From the NCBI GenBank assembly GCA_023376005.1, contig CM042139.1, positions 134,003,199 through 134,067,198 on the forward strand: DNA of 64,000 bases. Direction: 5' to 3'. Every line of letters begins with the position of its first letter. The stretch's first letter is position 1. The translations under genes were made by a program, and so were the position numbers. This DNA is from Doryteuthis pealeii (Eukaryota; Mollusca; Cephalopoda; Myopsida; Loliginidae). Of the stretch, positions 20,561-30,385 are shown in pieces. The notes below the pieces were generated by a model. That model saw only the letters and a program-made list of their open reading frames with translations. It was not told the DNA's origin and ran no database searches.

Positions 20561-20797
20561 ACAAGGTGTGTCAAAAAAGTATCGAGGTTTTTTGTATTTT
20601 TTGACACACCTAGTATTCTGAAAAAAAAAAACCTTCCATTCATTCTTCATTTCTATCTTGGTAAATATAGTTTTAAACTTGGTATTTTTTGCCACACCTT
20701 GTATTCTGAAAAATTAATGAATGGAACGTTATTTTTTCAGAATACACGGTGTGTCAAAAAGTACAAAAAATCTCGATACTTTTTTGACACACTTTGT
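20561..20797. mobile_element. Nested fold-back MITE
   Basis: Outer arms (from 'acaaggtgtgtcaaaaaagt' and its complement at the right end) match over more than 60 bp. The motif 'ggtgtgtcaaaaa' or its complement also occurs internally, giving four alternating copies. No coding capacity. Confidence 0.75.
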
Positions 20798-21254
20798 ACA
20801 TTGGTTGTTGTTGTTGTTTATTTGTTTGTTTTTAAGTTGTCTTTTTTACGTTAACAAATATAATTTTTATTCAAAAGATTTAAGATGATATTTAAAAAAG
20901 GATAATGTAATTTAAAAAAAAATGTTCTGGAACAGAATGTGTTCGTTGTTGTAAGAGAAGAAAAGAACAAAGGTGAACTTGTGACGTGTGCTGTCGTCTC
21001 TGACTTGTGACAGCGCGTCCCAATGAATTTTGATGGTGACACAATAGACAAATTGGATGAAAGGGATAAAAACAAGTTTACTTCACAAATAACAGGGATA
21101 AAAGCGCATGCGTAGTGGAACCGCATACACTAAATGGAAAGTAAACAAATTATGACAACATTCCAAAATGGTCTAGAGACACACTTAAAAATCTTCATCC
21201 ACATATATACACTCATATAAACACAGACACTCATGTAGTGTAATGCACTACATT
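20798..21254. other. Unassigned stretch
   Basis: AT-rich with a (TTG)n-like patch near 20802-20818. Nothing recognised. Confidence 0.35.
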
Positions 21255-21335
21255 ACACGCGAGTCGATCCAAAAGTAATGCCTCTTATTTATATCCCCTG
21301 AAATCTACAGCAGATTAGGAAAACCATAACACGAT
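21255..21335 (+). mobile_element. Possible mariner 5' end fragment
   Basis: 'cgatccaaaagtaatgcctc' resembles a mariner terminal repeat and runs about 75 bp before a SINE cuts it off. No second end or transposase is visible. Confidence 0.35.
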
Positions 21336-21657
21336 TGAATATGTATTTACCCAACTCCTCCGCAAATGCAGAATGCGACACACTGTTAATTTTGAGCAGA
21401 GCAGAGTTTGAATTTGGAGTTTTCTTTCTAGACCAGTTGCCATATTAAAGTTAAAGAGCTAAGGCTAACCTACAATTTACCCATAGCTGGAGGGAGAATA
21501 CATTTCCCAAGCGTATTAGCGCTTTGGGAAATGCAACAAGCCTCGTCCAGGATTTGAACTCGTGTCGTCGACTCCATTTTCTACGACGATAAGCATTACA
21601 CGACGGGCGGCTTCAAATTGTGTCACATCCTGCTTGTGCGGAGAGATTGGTAAATAC
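21336..21657 (-). repeat. SINE family A copy plus inverted fragment
   Basis: Antisense copy from 'tatttacccaactcctccgc' to 'cattacacgacgggcgg' at 21612. It is followed directly by a sense 3' end ('gtgtcacatcctgcttgtgc') to 21657, so two copies are joined head to body in opposite orientation. Confidence 0.7.
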
Positions 21658-23000
21658 ATGAATAACAAATGTATTTTTCATCGAAATCGGATGCTGAGAT
21701 TTCATTACCGACTCAACCTTCGCATTCTTGAATAATCTTAGCCTTTCTCGATCAAACAAGAGGAAATACATAAAAAAGATCCAAGATAAGGCTCTAACTG
21801 CATCAGCGTGGATATGGCAACCCCCTAGAGTGACCACAATCCAACAAAATCTGGTGGTATCGTGAGATTCTGCTGGGGCGCTCTGGGCTAGTGATAATGA
21901 TGTTTCCGTCCCGAAACCATGCCTGAACCCAGAGTCATCATCTGATGAAGGTTTTGTGAGAAGCAATGCTTCTATGCAAACAGCAGTTATTGTATGAACT
22001 TCTTACTTCTTCCTACAACTACAATTTGGTGAAGTTGACACATGGTGTTGTAAGAAAACCATAGATACCCATGTAAATAGCTGCTAAGTCTATTGTCAGT
22101 GTCGACTGACGAAAGCTACTGGAAATAAAAATATAAAAAAGAAGTAAAATAAAAATTCGTCGGAGGTAGAAATGGTTACGCAACATGGAAAGAATTACGA
22201 CAGAAGCGATTTAGCACTTTCACTTTAAACCCAACAATGCTTTCCCTATATTTTTCTTGGGTTCAAAGTGATGTAATAATAGACAATTTTGTTTTATAGG
22301 TCTCACTGTCGAGTGAATCCTATGTAAATAAATAAATAAAAACACATCTTTGAAGTTCTTCCTTGGTCTCTATTCTTAGCCAATTAGCTCAGGCCTACTT
22401 TGTTCAGCCGTTCAGAGGGATATCAAAATTTCAAAGGAACAGAAACGCAGATAATTCTTTCCACGTGTTTCTTCGTGCAAAACTAGAATTTATTTGGACC
22501 ATAAATCTCTTTGTTGTAAAGAGCCGCATTCCACCGACCAGGGATAACGGTAGTCTCTCCTGGGTGTGATAGTTTAGACTTATAGTCCAACCCAAGTTCC
22601 TTCACATAATATCCCCTAGTTCATGTGTGTGAGAAGATTTCTATTTTGTGGGGGTCCGGAAAGCGTCAAGCTGGATTTTTGTTCCGCAGATCTCTCACGG
22701 TACATAAGTTCCAACCTACTAGAATACGACGCTTTGCACTTTAGTGAGTCCCAAATGATTTCTTTAGTAGATTCTTTTTGTTCACTTTAAACGCATGACA
22801 CATATCTTTTAGGTAACAGAAAGAATCTTTAGTTTCAGAATTATTTTCCTTTTCTTCAGGGTGAGGCCTCAGTGTCCTCGGATATTACACCACTTTCGGA
22901 TCACTTGAATTAAACCTGCACATATTTTAGACATGACTAATCGAGTCTCTTTGATAGTGAATGTATATAGAAAATAAAAACTCACAAAATTCTAGAAAAT
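21658..23000. other. Unassigned stretch
   Basis: A 117-codon minus-strand frame (21966-21613) has no ATG context or domain I recognise. No RNA gene or repeat family is identified in this 1.3 kb, which may be diverged repeat or unique intergenic DNA. Confidence 0.35.
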
Positions 23001-23435
23001 AGACTCACAAAATTCTCTGGGATTTTAAGGTACAAAACGGTTCACCCAATACCAACCAAAAGACCAGACTTAGTTTTAATTAATAAAAAGTAAAGAACTT
23101 GTCATCTGGTGAATTTTGAAATTCCAATGGACTGAAAATAAACGAATGTGAAAAACTGGACAAATAGCTTATCCTTACCAGAGAGCTGACAAAGCTGAGG
23201 GACATGAAGGTGACAGTGATGCCAATCGTATTTGGGACACTCGGAACAGTCTCCAAGAACCTGGAAAAGAGGCTTAATAAACAGGAAGTTAGTGGAATAA
23301 TTGAAACCATCTTGACCACGGCATAACTAAAACCGACTCGAACACTTAGAACAATCTTGCCGACTTGAGGAGACTTGTTGTCACTCAGACTCCAACGAAA
23401 AACTTCAGTTAAAACTGGTAGGAAAAAAAATGCGA
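23001..23435 (+). mobile_element. RLE-type LINE 3' end fragment
   Basis: In broken frames the plus strand gives ILWDFKVQNG, NKK-RTCHLV and a LTKLRDMKVTVMPIVFGTLG-like stretch, then the 'acttgttgtcactcagactc' C-terminus. It aligns to the copy at 42225-42680. Confidence 0.7.
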
Positions 23436-23490
23436 GAAGTGAAAGAATATTCATCATTATAAAAAGAAAACAAACTCCGCTGAGAATTTA

Positions 23491-23741
23491 GCTCTTTGAC
23501 TACTTTAAGCCGCTCACAGTGGCTCTCCCACTACTGCCAAGCAAAGTACAAAAACTGATGGTTAGTTCATTGTAACTGAGCAGTAAGACCCAGGTTACAA
23601 TGCTAAAGGAGTTCATTTGAATAGAATGAGTTCTGAGGTGAATAGATAGTGGACTTTGAAATATCCCATCATACAGGTAAAAAAAAAATACCTAGAAAAT
23701 TTGGTACAGCCTTGGGGAAATTTTGATTGGCAATGAGTTAA
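23491..23741. mobile_element. Second copy of the TTAA MITE
   Basis: Inverted relative of 1625-1892. The right flank keeps TTAA (23738-23741), but the left is mutated to TTTA. The ends are 'gctctttgac' and 'ggcaatgag'. Confidence 0.65.
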
Positions 23742-23883
23742 AGGACAAAATTAAATTGGATCAAACGAAGAATTTTGGATAGGGTTATGCAGACGACATC
23801 TAAAAAAGGAAACATAAACTCTTAATACAGTCCCCCCCCCCCAGATACTATGCTTACAGATGTTGAACACTTAAATGCTATAA

Positions 23884-24321
23884 TCTTATTATAATTGAGA
23901 TTGTGTGTATGTTTGTCTGCAACCGAAACTACGTCAACACCAACGTCCCAATTCCCTTCGTTGTTATATTCTCATTGGCTATTAAATAATCATTATTTAA
24001 TCTTAATTAGCATCTTATTTATTAATAATGTCTCTATAGAGGTCGATCTGAGATAGATTTGCCTCAAAACAGCCTATTATTAATGTGTTTAAAATCCTGC
24101 AATATGTGTTATATATCATTAAGAAATAAATGTTTACATAGTATATGGTGTAAATAATTTGCATACTGGTTTTAATAAAACCTTATTTGATAAATAATTA
24201 GTTGGTGTTATTGATTTCTAATATTGAATTAGAATAAGTGAAATAAGTGTAATCTTTTTTGTGTTCGTATTTAATTTCATTAGTATTTCTAATTTAATAT
24301 AAAGGCGCATTTTTTTGCTAG
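23884..24321 (+). mobile_element. Non-autonomous Helitron, 438 bp
   Basis: Starts TCTTATTATAAT after an A and ends 'ttttttgCTAG' before a T, the A|TC...CTAG|T pattern of Helitrons. Its sequence matches 43070-43696 at the 5' side ('gtaaccgaaact'-like) and near the 3' end ('tttctaatttaatat'). The 3' hairpin is degraded. Confidence 0.6.
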
Positions 24322-24677
24322 TTTAGAGAATAAAGCCATTTCCAGTCCAATTGCAACTGAATGATAATTTGGTGGGGCTGCATACGTTCTGATCGTCATT
24401 TTAAATCTCCTAATTGTTAATATTACGGAGATAATTATGAAATGCTAATTAGGATCCGATACCGCTCGTTGAATAGATGCATCAATATAATGATGGGTTG
24501 CAGTTACAAGAGGCACCCGATTTCTTCACCGATAGTCTAGTATTATTATATAAATATATAAATATTCATTTTAGAATATCAGACGTAAGACGTGTGGATT
24601 ACCAGCTCACTTGATGAACGTTAACATCACACTCTGAGTCGTGAGATTTTTACCCTGCCTTACTCTTACAGTTAATG

Positions 24678-24680
<3 letters not shown>
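24322..24680. other. Unassigned stretch
   Basis: AT-rich sequence between the Helitron and the next (TA)n tract. Nothing recognised. Confidence 0.35.

Positions 24681-24681
<1 letters not shown>

Positions 24682-24723
<42 letters not shown>
24682..24723. repeat. (AT)n microsatellite
   Basis: Perfect AT run at the left border of the hammerhead element. Confidence 0.95.
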
Positions 24724-24727
<4 letters not shown>

Positions 24728-24945
24728 ATATGTATATGTTACGATCACTAGAGAGCCCAAATCCATAAATAACGGTGAAAGTCAGTTAAAGTCCCTTCCA
24801 GAGAGCTCTACCGGGTTTTGGGAGCATATAATAGTCATCCACAGACACCCTGTTTCGACGTTTTACATCTCTTCAGTGTGGCTAGACTTACTAAGTACTT
24901 CTAGCCAGGAGCGAAACCCGACTGACTTTTCATCTGTCCGATATA
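24724..24945 (-). mobile_element. Hammerhead-ribozyme element (PLE/retrozyme-like), single copy
   Basis: A ~220-bp unit lies between two (TA)n runs. Its minus strand folds as a type I hammerhead at 24881-24839. Apart from the ribozyme there is no ORF. Penelope-like elements and animal retrozymes are known to carry such short-stem-III hammerheads. The flanking TA runs may be the insertion target or a seeded tail. Confidence 0.65.
24839..24881 (-). ncRNA. Type I hammerhead ribozyme
   Basis: Read on the minus strand: stem I strand CCACA (24881-24877), core CTGAAGA (24876-24870), stem II GATGT/ACGTC (24869-24865 and 24861-24857, one G-T pair), GAAA (24856-24853), stem III ACA/TGT with a GGG loop, cleavage site GTC (C at 24844) and stem I partner TGTGG (24843-24839). 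Beyond an internal loop, AGTC/GACT extends stem I. All invariant core bases are present. Confidence 0.8.
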
Positions 24946-24957
24946 TATATATATATA

Positions 24958-25167
24958 ATATATCATCATCATCATCATCATGTCGCGCTTTCAGCGCGGA
25001 TATTCATGACAATCTCTCTCCATCCGTCCCTATCGCTCATCATTCTCGGGAGGTCCTCTATGCAGCATCCTGCATCCGCACAGAGCTGATCAACCCACAC
25101 TGGCTTGTCCATGTGCTGGCTTCCACAGGAGGACGTCGCTTATGAGTTCGTCCTTGCTTCTCCAGCA

Positions 25168-25172
<5 letters not shown>
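24958..25172 (-). mobile_element. RTE-like LINE 3' end fragment
   Basis: Starts with a (CAT)n tail on the plus strand and runs through 'cagcgcggatattcatgaca' to 'tgcttctccagcagtg'. The minus strand encodes the LINE C-terminus, ending with the ADTGC and RADSAT-type region, in nearly intact frame. Confidence 0.75.
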
Positions 25173-25208
<36 letters not shown>

Positions 25209-25328
25209 ATAGATTAATATATATGATGTGTCTATGTGTTTGCGTTTGTAAATATTTATGAATTACAAGCGCTTTTTGCGTTAAATTCTATTTAGAACTT
25301 TTATTTCTATTCTTTCATGATACAATAA

Positions 25329-25407
<79 letters not shown>

Positions 25408-25408
25408 C

Positions 25409-25441
<33 letters not shown>
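25170..25441. repeat. (AT)n, (ATCT)n and (TG)n microsatellites
   Basis: AT run to about 25202, (ATCT) units 25328-25366, then TG with a GC patch 25372-25441. The sequence between is unassigned. Confidence 0.9.
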
Positions 25442-25444
<3 letters not shown>

Positions 25445-25900
25445 GCTTACTTGTTTTTCATTTCTTAATTTATCAGTTGATTCGTTTGTACTCTTTAACC
25501 CTTTAAATCCTGAGCTCTTGAGTCTAAATCTACCCTCTGACATTTTGACAGCGAGATCTCATCGGTAAACCGGTGCAACAACGTAATGGGAAAATAAAAG
25601 TACAACTGATATAACAAACTCAAAGGTTTGTAGTATTTTATTTTTTATTATTGATTTTTCTAATACAAGATATCATAGTTCACAGCAACTCAAAAAGTTT
25701 TTAAATATCCTGATATCTTTTTCTTCTTCTCTTAAGCACCTTTAGGTGTTGGAGGGATTTTCACGTCCATTGTTACGTTTGCTAAATAATCATTAGGACG
25801 TTTCACATAAAGTTCAAAAAGATTCCCGTATTCTTTTTAACATTTAACACTTACACTTATAAAGATAATATTTTATTCTCAAAATCCATGCCGTTATCAT
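25442..25900. other. Unassigned stretch
   Basis: No recognisable feature. Confidence 0.35.
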
Positions 25901-25904
25901 GTTT

Positions 25905-26110
25905 GGTTTGGTTTGTTTGTTTTACGGCATATCAACCCTTTTCGGATCATTTAATGTTGAAACAAATCATTTTGGTAAAATTTTCTATGTTTCAAGTTTT
26001 TAATATCTTCAAATTGGTTTAAATAATTTTCATTAACTTCATTTGGGTTGGTTTGGTTCGGATTGGTTTGTTTAACGGCATAATAACCCTGTGAGTTATT
26101 TAATACTAAA
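25905..26110 (+). repeat. Two SINE-tail fragments
   Basis: 'ttttacggcatatcaaccct' (25920) and 'tttaacggcataataaccct' (26070) are separate copies of the tail shared by SINE families in this window (compare 29795, 35195, 37375). Each is followed by 'gttatttaat' or 'gatcatttaat'. Confidence 0.55.
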
Positions 26111-26745
26111 AACTGTCAGAGCGTGAGACAAAGGTTGGTATTTAGGCTCCCTTTACTGGTGTATTTTTGTAGATGTATTTTTGTGGATATATCTCATATC
26201 CGATTCACAATTTTCGAACATTTCTACTTCTCTCAAGAAAGACAAAATGTCATCCATGTCAGTATTCTCAAACAGACCCCTCATATTGTTTGCGTTGAAA
26301 TATTTCTTTCTGATTGGAGCGAAAACACCAAACACCACGGGGAAATGTTTGATGGTGTAGGGTGTTTGGGATGTCCTGCTCCATATGTTGCATAACTGAT
26401 GGGTGTAAGTGTTTTACGTTTAAGAAGATAATCTTGGATCCTTAGGGATTTTTGTTGATGTTGTCGTTGGTGAGTAACAACATGGCAACAGAAAGTTAAA
26501 ATAAGAGAGAATGTGTAAGAGAGAAAAATAAACAAAGACTGCGTAAAATGGTTGAATGAAAGGTAATAGAATTTAAAAAGAAAACAACTTAAAAACAAAA
26601 AAAAACATTTGGATGAGCAGTGTTAAGTAACATAAACTTTTTGCATGAGAACAGACAGGAAAAGGAAACAAGTAGCTGTTATACAAGACCAGATCGATTT
26701 GTTATTCTCTTTTCTGTTTTTCCGTTACACTTATATGAATCTCTA
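26111..26745. other. Unassigned stretch
   Basis: Open frames on both strands are short and have no domains. Nothing recognised. Confidence 0.35.
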
Positions 26746-27412
26746 CCTGAAGCTCGTGGTGTAATGGTTATCGTTGTAGCAAATCCTAGTTTAATGATTA
26801 CCATCGTAGGAAATGGACACGATGATATGAGTTCAAATCCATGACAAGACCATATGTTTTTAAAAAAAAATTCTCTTTTCATTTCCGGTAACAATTATTG
26901 AAGTGTATATTCCAAGCTCGTGGTGTAATGGCAACTGTCGTAGGAAATTGTGGTGTAATGGTTACCGTTGTAGGAAATGGACCCGATGATCCGGGTTCTA
27001 CTCCTGTATAATGCCATATCCTTTTTTAATTCTATTTTCCTTTTCAGGAACACTTATAGAACTCGAAGTTCGTGGTGTAATGGTTACCGTCATAGGAAAA
27101 ATGGACACGGTGACCTGAGTTCAAATTCTGGACAATACTATATCCTTTTCTTTTTATTCTTTTTTACTCTTCAGTAACACTATTGGGATTGTATACTCGA
27201 AACTCGTGGTTTATGGTTACCGTTGTCGGAAACGGACACGGCAACGCGAGTACAAATCCTGGTCAAGACCACATCGTTTTTTATCCTCTTTTCCTCTTCA
27301 GTAACACTTAAAGGAGTATATGCTCGAAGCTCGTGGTATAATGGTTACTGTCGTAGGAATCGTGGTGTAATCGTTACCATTGTAGGAAATGGACATGGTG
27401 ACCCGATGGTTT
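26746..27412 (+). repeat. Tandem array of tRNA-like SINE-A heads (5 main units)
   Basis: Units start at 26751, 26915, 27067, 27201 and 27328 with 'agctcgtggtgtaatgg' or variants. Each has a B-box-like 'gagttcaaatcc.gg' segment and a linker 'cttcagtaacactta'. Spacing shrinks from 164 to 127 bp. Some units hold a doubled A-box region. The SINE bodies are absent. Confidence 0.75.
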
Positions 27413-27655
27413 GTTGGTTGGTTGGTGTTTACGACATATCAACCCTTGTTTTGTTGATGAGTATTCAAATTAAAAAAAAACTCAATCTTTTTTTTAACTC
27501 ATTATTTTTAAAAACACATTTTTTTAAACTCGTTTTTTCTAGATGGAACCCTAACAGGTATTACCACTCCGGGTCAGAGTGAACCTGGGAGTAATTGCAA
27601 TGAAGCGGTACTCCACACTCCCCAGAGCTCCAATACTGGACAAGACTGTTTGCAA
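27413..27655 (+). repeat. SINE tail and family G fragment
   Basis: 'tttacgacatatcaaccctt' is the SINE tail. From 27541 'ggaaccctaacaggtattac' to 'ccccagagctcc' is the G repeat, in the order seen at 35190-35455. Confidence 0.55.
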
Positions 27656-28020
27656 TTAACATAGCGTCAATACCCCTGGGAAAGGTATGTACCAACAGCT
27701 ATGGGTAAATAGTTTGATTTCTTTGTTTATTGTTATATCAACTTTCGTGTCAAAGCAATCCTTGTAGAAGAACAGTAGTAGCAGTATTTAATCCATAGCT
27801 GGGAGGTTGCATACCTTTCCCAAACGGATTAGTGCGAAAGTGAACTTAACAGCGCGACTGGGGTTTGAACTCGATGTCACAGTCCAGCAAGTTAGCCATT
27901 ATGCTACGGGGACTCCTTCAGGATAAATAGTAGGACAGACTTGGTAACAGCAACTGGTTTAAGAGAAGGAAAACTGAATTCAAACCTGTTAAACTCCACT
28001 TAAAAATTGACCTTGTGTTG
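27655..28020 (+). repeat. SINE family A copy split by a nested SINE
   Basis: The left part (27655-27717) and right part (27929-28020) join into one SINE A body: 'aatacccctgggaaaggtat' then 'agtaggacagacttgg' and 'ccttgtgttgcatccggctt'. The insert lies between repeats of about 10 bp (ggtaaatagt / ggataaatagt). Confidence 0.7.
27718..27928 (-). repeat. SINE family B copy nested in SINE A
   Basis: Antisense copy: tail 'tgttatatcaactttcgtgt', then 'ccttgtagaagaacagtagt' and the head end 'ccattatgctacggggactc'. It is flanked by the short duplication noted for the host SINE. Confidence 0.7.
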
Positions 28021-28380
28021 CATCCGGCTTGCAGCACCCACTCCAACAAAAGAGTAGCTGTACGACCACTTACCTATCATCGCACAAACCATCCAAGTAA
28101 TACAAAGATGACATGGTGGACACTACCGGAGAAGTAAGAATGAACTCATAAGCGACATTCTCCCATGGAATCCTACACATAAACACACAATGTAGACCAA
28201 CCAGAAAAAAACTTACATATTTCAGCTCTGGGCGAACACTAGGTGCCGTCTATATTACCTGCAAAGAGTGATACCAGAGAGTGAGTGCGTGTGTGTGTGT
28301 GAGTGTGTGTGGGTGTGTATGTGAGAGAGGGGGGGGGTAATCCATGCTACCAGCTCGACTTGATAATGATGAAACCAATG
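28021..28380 (+). mobile_element. RTE-like LINE 3' fragment with TG/GA expansion
   Basis: 'gagtagctgtacgaccactt' to 'ctaccagctcgacttgataa' follows the LINE 3' end. A mixed (TG)n/(GA)n tract at 28278-28340 occupies the same place where other copies have GA runs. Confidence 0.65.
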
Positions 28381-28464
28381 TAAAGGGATAAGCCCTGTCT
28401 ATTCAGATTAACCAGCAGTACGTCGCTTAATTTGTTGTATAATTTTTGTATGGTCATAATATAT

Positions 28465-28720
28465 TTACCAACCCCTCCGTGCGAGCAGGATGCGACATAA
28501 GATCAATTTCTTTCGCAGAGTTTAACAGGTTTAAATTCAGAGTTTTCCTTCTCCTAGACTGGTTACCTAGCCAAGGTTAAGAGCCCAGTCTGCCTTGCTA
28601 TTTACACATAGCTGGAGGGTATTAGCACTATGTAAAATGCAAAGAGCTTCGTGCAGTATTTGAACTCGGGTCGACGAAGTCCATTTCCTACGACTCAAAC
28701 CATTACACCATGCGCCTCCT
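28465..28720 (-). repeat. SINE family A copy
   Basis: Antisense: 'ccaacccctccgtgcgagca', 'ctcctagactggttacctag', 'gtatttgaactcgggtcgac' and the head end 'accattacaccatgcgcctc'. It is one of the more complete copies, with a ~35-bp deletion near 28619. Confidence 0.7.
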
Positions 28721-28856
28721 TTGTATATGGTTATATGTTTATTTTGTGTTTCCAAAACTTACATTCAGAAAGATTTATTATGATTCCAAAGTCCTGGCAC
28801 TTTAGACAGACTTTGCAATTGTCATCAGCAAATATTTTCATTAATCTTAGCTGATA

Positions 28857-28934
28857 AATACGACAAACAATAACAATTTCATTGATAACTTATATAACAT
28901 CAGTTATCAATAAGATTATTATTTTTGTCGTATT
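28857..28934. repeat. Hairpin, arms about 34 bp
   Basis: 'aatacgacaaacaataacaa' (28857) pairs with 'attatttttgtcgtatt' (28918-28934). The loop is about 11 nt, with several mismatches. Confidence 0.65.
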
Positions 28935-29200
28935 GTCCTATTAGTAAATGTTTGTTTAAAAAAATGTAACTTGATGATACTTGCACACTTTGGATAATCG
29001 TTATATAACCGGTTTCGTGCCCTTTTTTTGTCACTGCATGAGCTTCGGTTTGTGCGTGGCTCCTTATGTTAGAAAGTCCTTTGTGTTAATCTAACCTAGT
29101 GGGATGTCAAGAAAATAAACTTTGGTTCCCCGTTCACCATTATTTCGTAAAGGGTACACAATTCTAATTAGTATTTTATAGGCAACTTTGTTTTATCAAA
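28935..29200. other. Unassigned stretch
   Basis: Nothing recognised. Confidence 0.35.
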
Positions 29201-29201
29201 A

Positions 29202-29277
29202 ATTCAATTTAGCTCAGTCGGTAGAGCACCTGCTTAGATAATCGCAAGGTTCTGGATTCGAAACCAGTCCTTTGTCG
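29202..29277 (+). repeat. tRNA-like sequence, probable SINE head
   Basis: A box 'tagctcagtcggtagagc' and B box 'ggattcgaaacc' are well kept and correctly spaced. The acceptor arms do not pair over seven bases and no CCA or discriminator pattern is clear, so a SINE-type or pseudo-tRNA is more likely than a working tRNA. The head at 37797 is related. Confidence 0.5.
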
Positions 29278-29337
29278 TCAATTGTTTTATTTCCGAAGTT
29301 TCCTCCGGACATACAGATTCACACCACTGCCTTACTG

Positions 29338-29340
<3 letters not shown>

Positions 29341-29397
<57 letters not shown>
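29341..29397. repeat. (TA)n microsatellite
   Basis: Perfect TA run. Confidence 0.95.
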
Positions 29398-29398
<1 letters not shown>

Positions 29399-29850
29399 AG
29401 GTCTAAATATACATTAATACAGGGTCCAGTAGAATAACCACTTGGGTTTGGAAACGTAAATAAATAAAAAAGTAAATATTACCTCCTATTCAAATTTTGA
29501 TTTTTGCAAGAAAGAACACTATTTACCAGTTTTTTTTGTTATTGTCAGCACTTTGTTTTATACATATATCCTCCAAATGCTTGCACTCACGAATTATACA
29601 CTCCTGAAGCTTTCCAGCCCTGTTGGGTCGGGCTTAGAATATGCTAACTGAATACACGGCAGAGGGATAAGACCACCCAAAAGTGGTGTCTTGGGTATGC
29701 AACTGATGGTGAGTCTATAGTTCCAAAACTCTTGGAAGTGTGGAGTAATTCATAGCTATCACTCACGGGACATCTCTAACTCAGAGTTGTTAGTTGGTTG
29801 GATTTTACGGCATGTCAACCCTTGTTGGGTCATTTTATGCCGACGACAGT
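29398..29850. repeat. Unassigned start, then F/G composite and SINE tail
   Basis: 29620-29790 carries the F end ('ggcagagggataag') and G pieces ('aactgatggtgagtctatag', 'gaagtgtggagtaa'). 29795-29840 is a SINE tail ('tacggcatgtcaacccttg'). Nothing is recognised in 29398-29620. Confidence 0.45.
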
Positions 29851-29949
29851 TTGTTTCATTCATTCTTGATAGGTATTGATAATTTTCTTTTTCAAATTCA
29901 TTTTTTTAACCACTTGCATTGTGATAGCCTTCAGAATAAACAGCCAAAG

Positions 29950-29951
<2 letters not shown>

Positions 29952-29996
<45 letters not shown>
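29952..29996. repeat. (TA)n microsatellite
   Basis: TA run at the left border of the hammerhead tandem. Confidence 0.95.
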
Positions 29997-29999
<3 letters not shown>

Positions 30000-30021
30000 G
30001 GCAGCTGCTAAAATCATATAA

Positions 30022-30063
30022 CTATACTGATGAGAGGTGATACCTCGAAACACGTGTCTATAG
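30022..30063 (+). ncRNA. Type I hammerhead ribozyme, copy 1
   Basis: Stem I CTATA (30022-30026) with TATAG (30059-30063); core CTGATGA (30027-30033); stem II GAGGT/ACCTC (30034-30038, 30042-30046) with loop gat; GAAA (30047-30050); stem III ACAC/GTGT (30050-30057); cleavage after C 30058. Stem III has no loop and is a palindrome, so it should work mainly as a dimer, as known for short-stem-III hammerheads. Stem I extends further as TATAA/TTATA beyond an internal loop. Confidence 0.85.
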
Positions 30064-30331
30064 TTTACCCTATTATACGCTTCCCATTTCGGTTGAGCAC
30101 TCTATTTAGGAGGTATATAATTGCAGATTCACCGTATTCGGCTCAGCCAAATCTCACTTTGTTTACAAAGTTTGAGAACTCTAGGTGAAGGTCATTTCCC
30201 CTTAGAAATATAGCAATTAAATAGCCTGCTATACTTGGCGACTGACTGTGGATGTGTGAGTAAGAGGCTTGGCGAGCGTAAGTTCGTTCGGGTCTCGAAC
30301 CCAGCCAGAGGCAGCTGCTAAAACCGTATAA

Positions 30332-30373
30332 CTATACTGATGAGAGGTGATACCTCGAAACACGTGTCTATAG
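30332..30373 (+). ncRNA. Type I hammerhead ribozyme, copy 2
   Basis: Identical core to copy 1, 310 bp downstream: CTATA 30332-30336, CTGATGA 30337-30343, stem II 30344-30356, GAAA 30357-30360, predicted cleavage after C 30368, TATAG 30369-30373. The distal stem I partner is partly lost in the adjoining (TA)n. Confidence 0.85.
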
Positions 30374-30382
30374 TTTACCCTA

Positions 30383-30385
<3 letters not shown>

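Noticed and set aside
20423..20695. 90-codon minus frame with LLANKIF
   Set aside because: It spans a LINE end and a MITE; composition only.
29202..29277. Functional tRNA gene
   Set aside because: A and B boxes are fine, but acceptor and anticodon stems do not form properly; treated as a SINE-type head.
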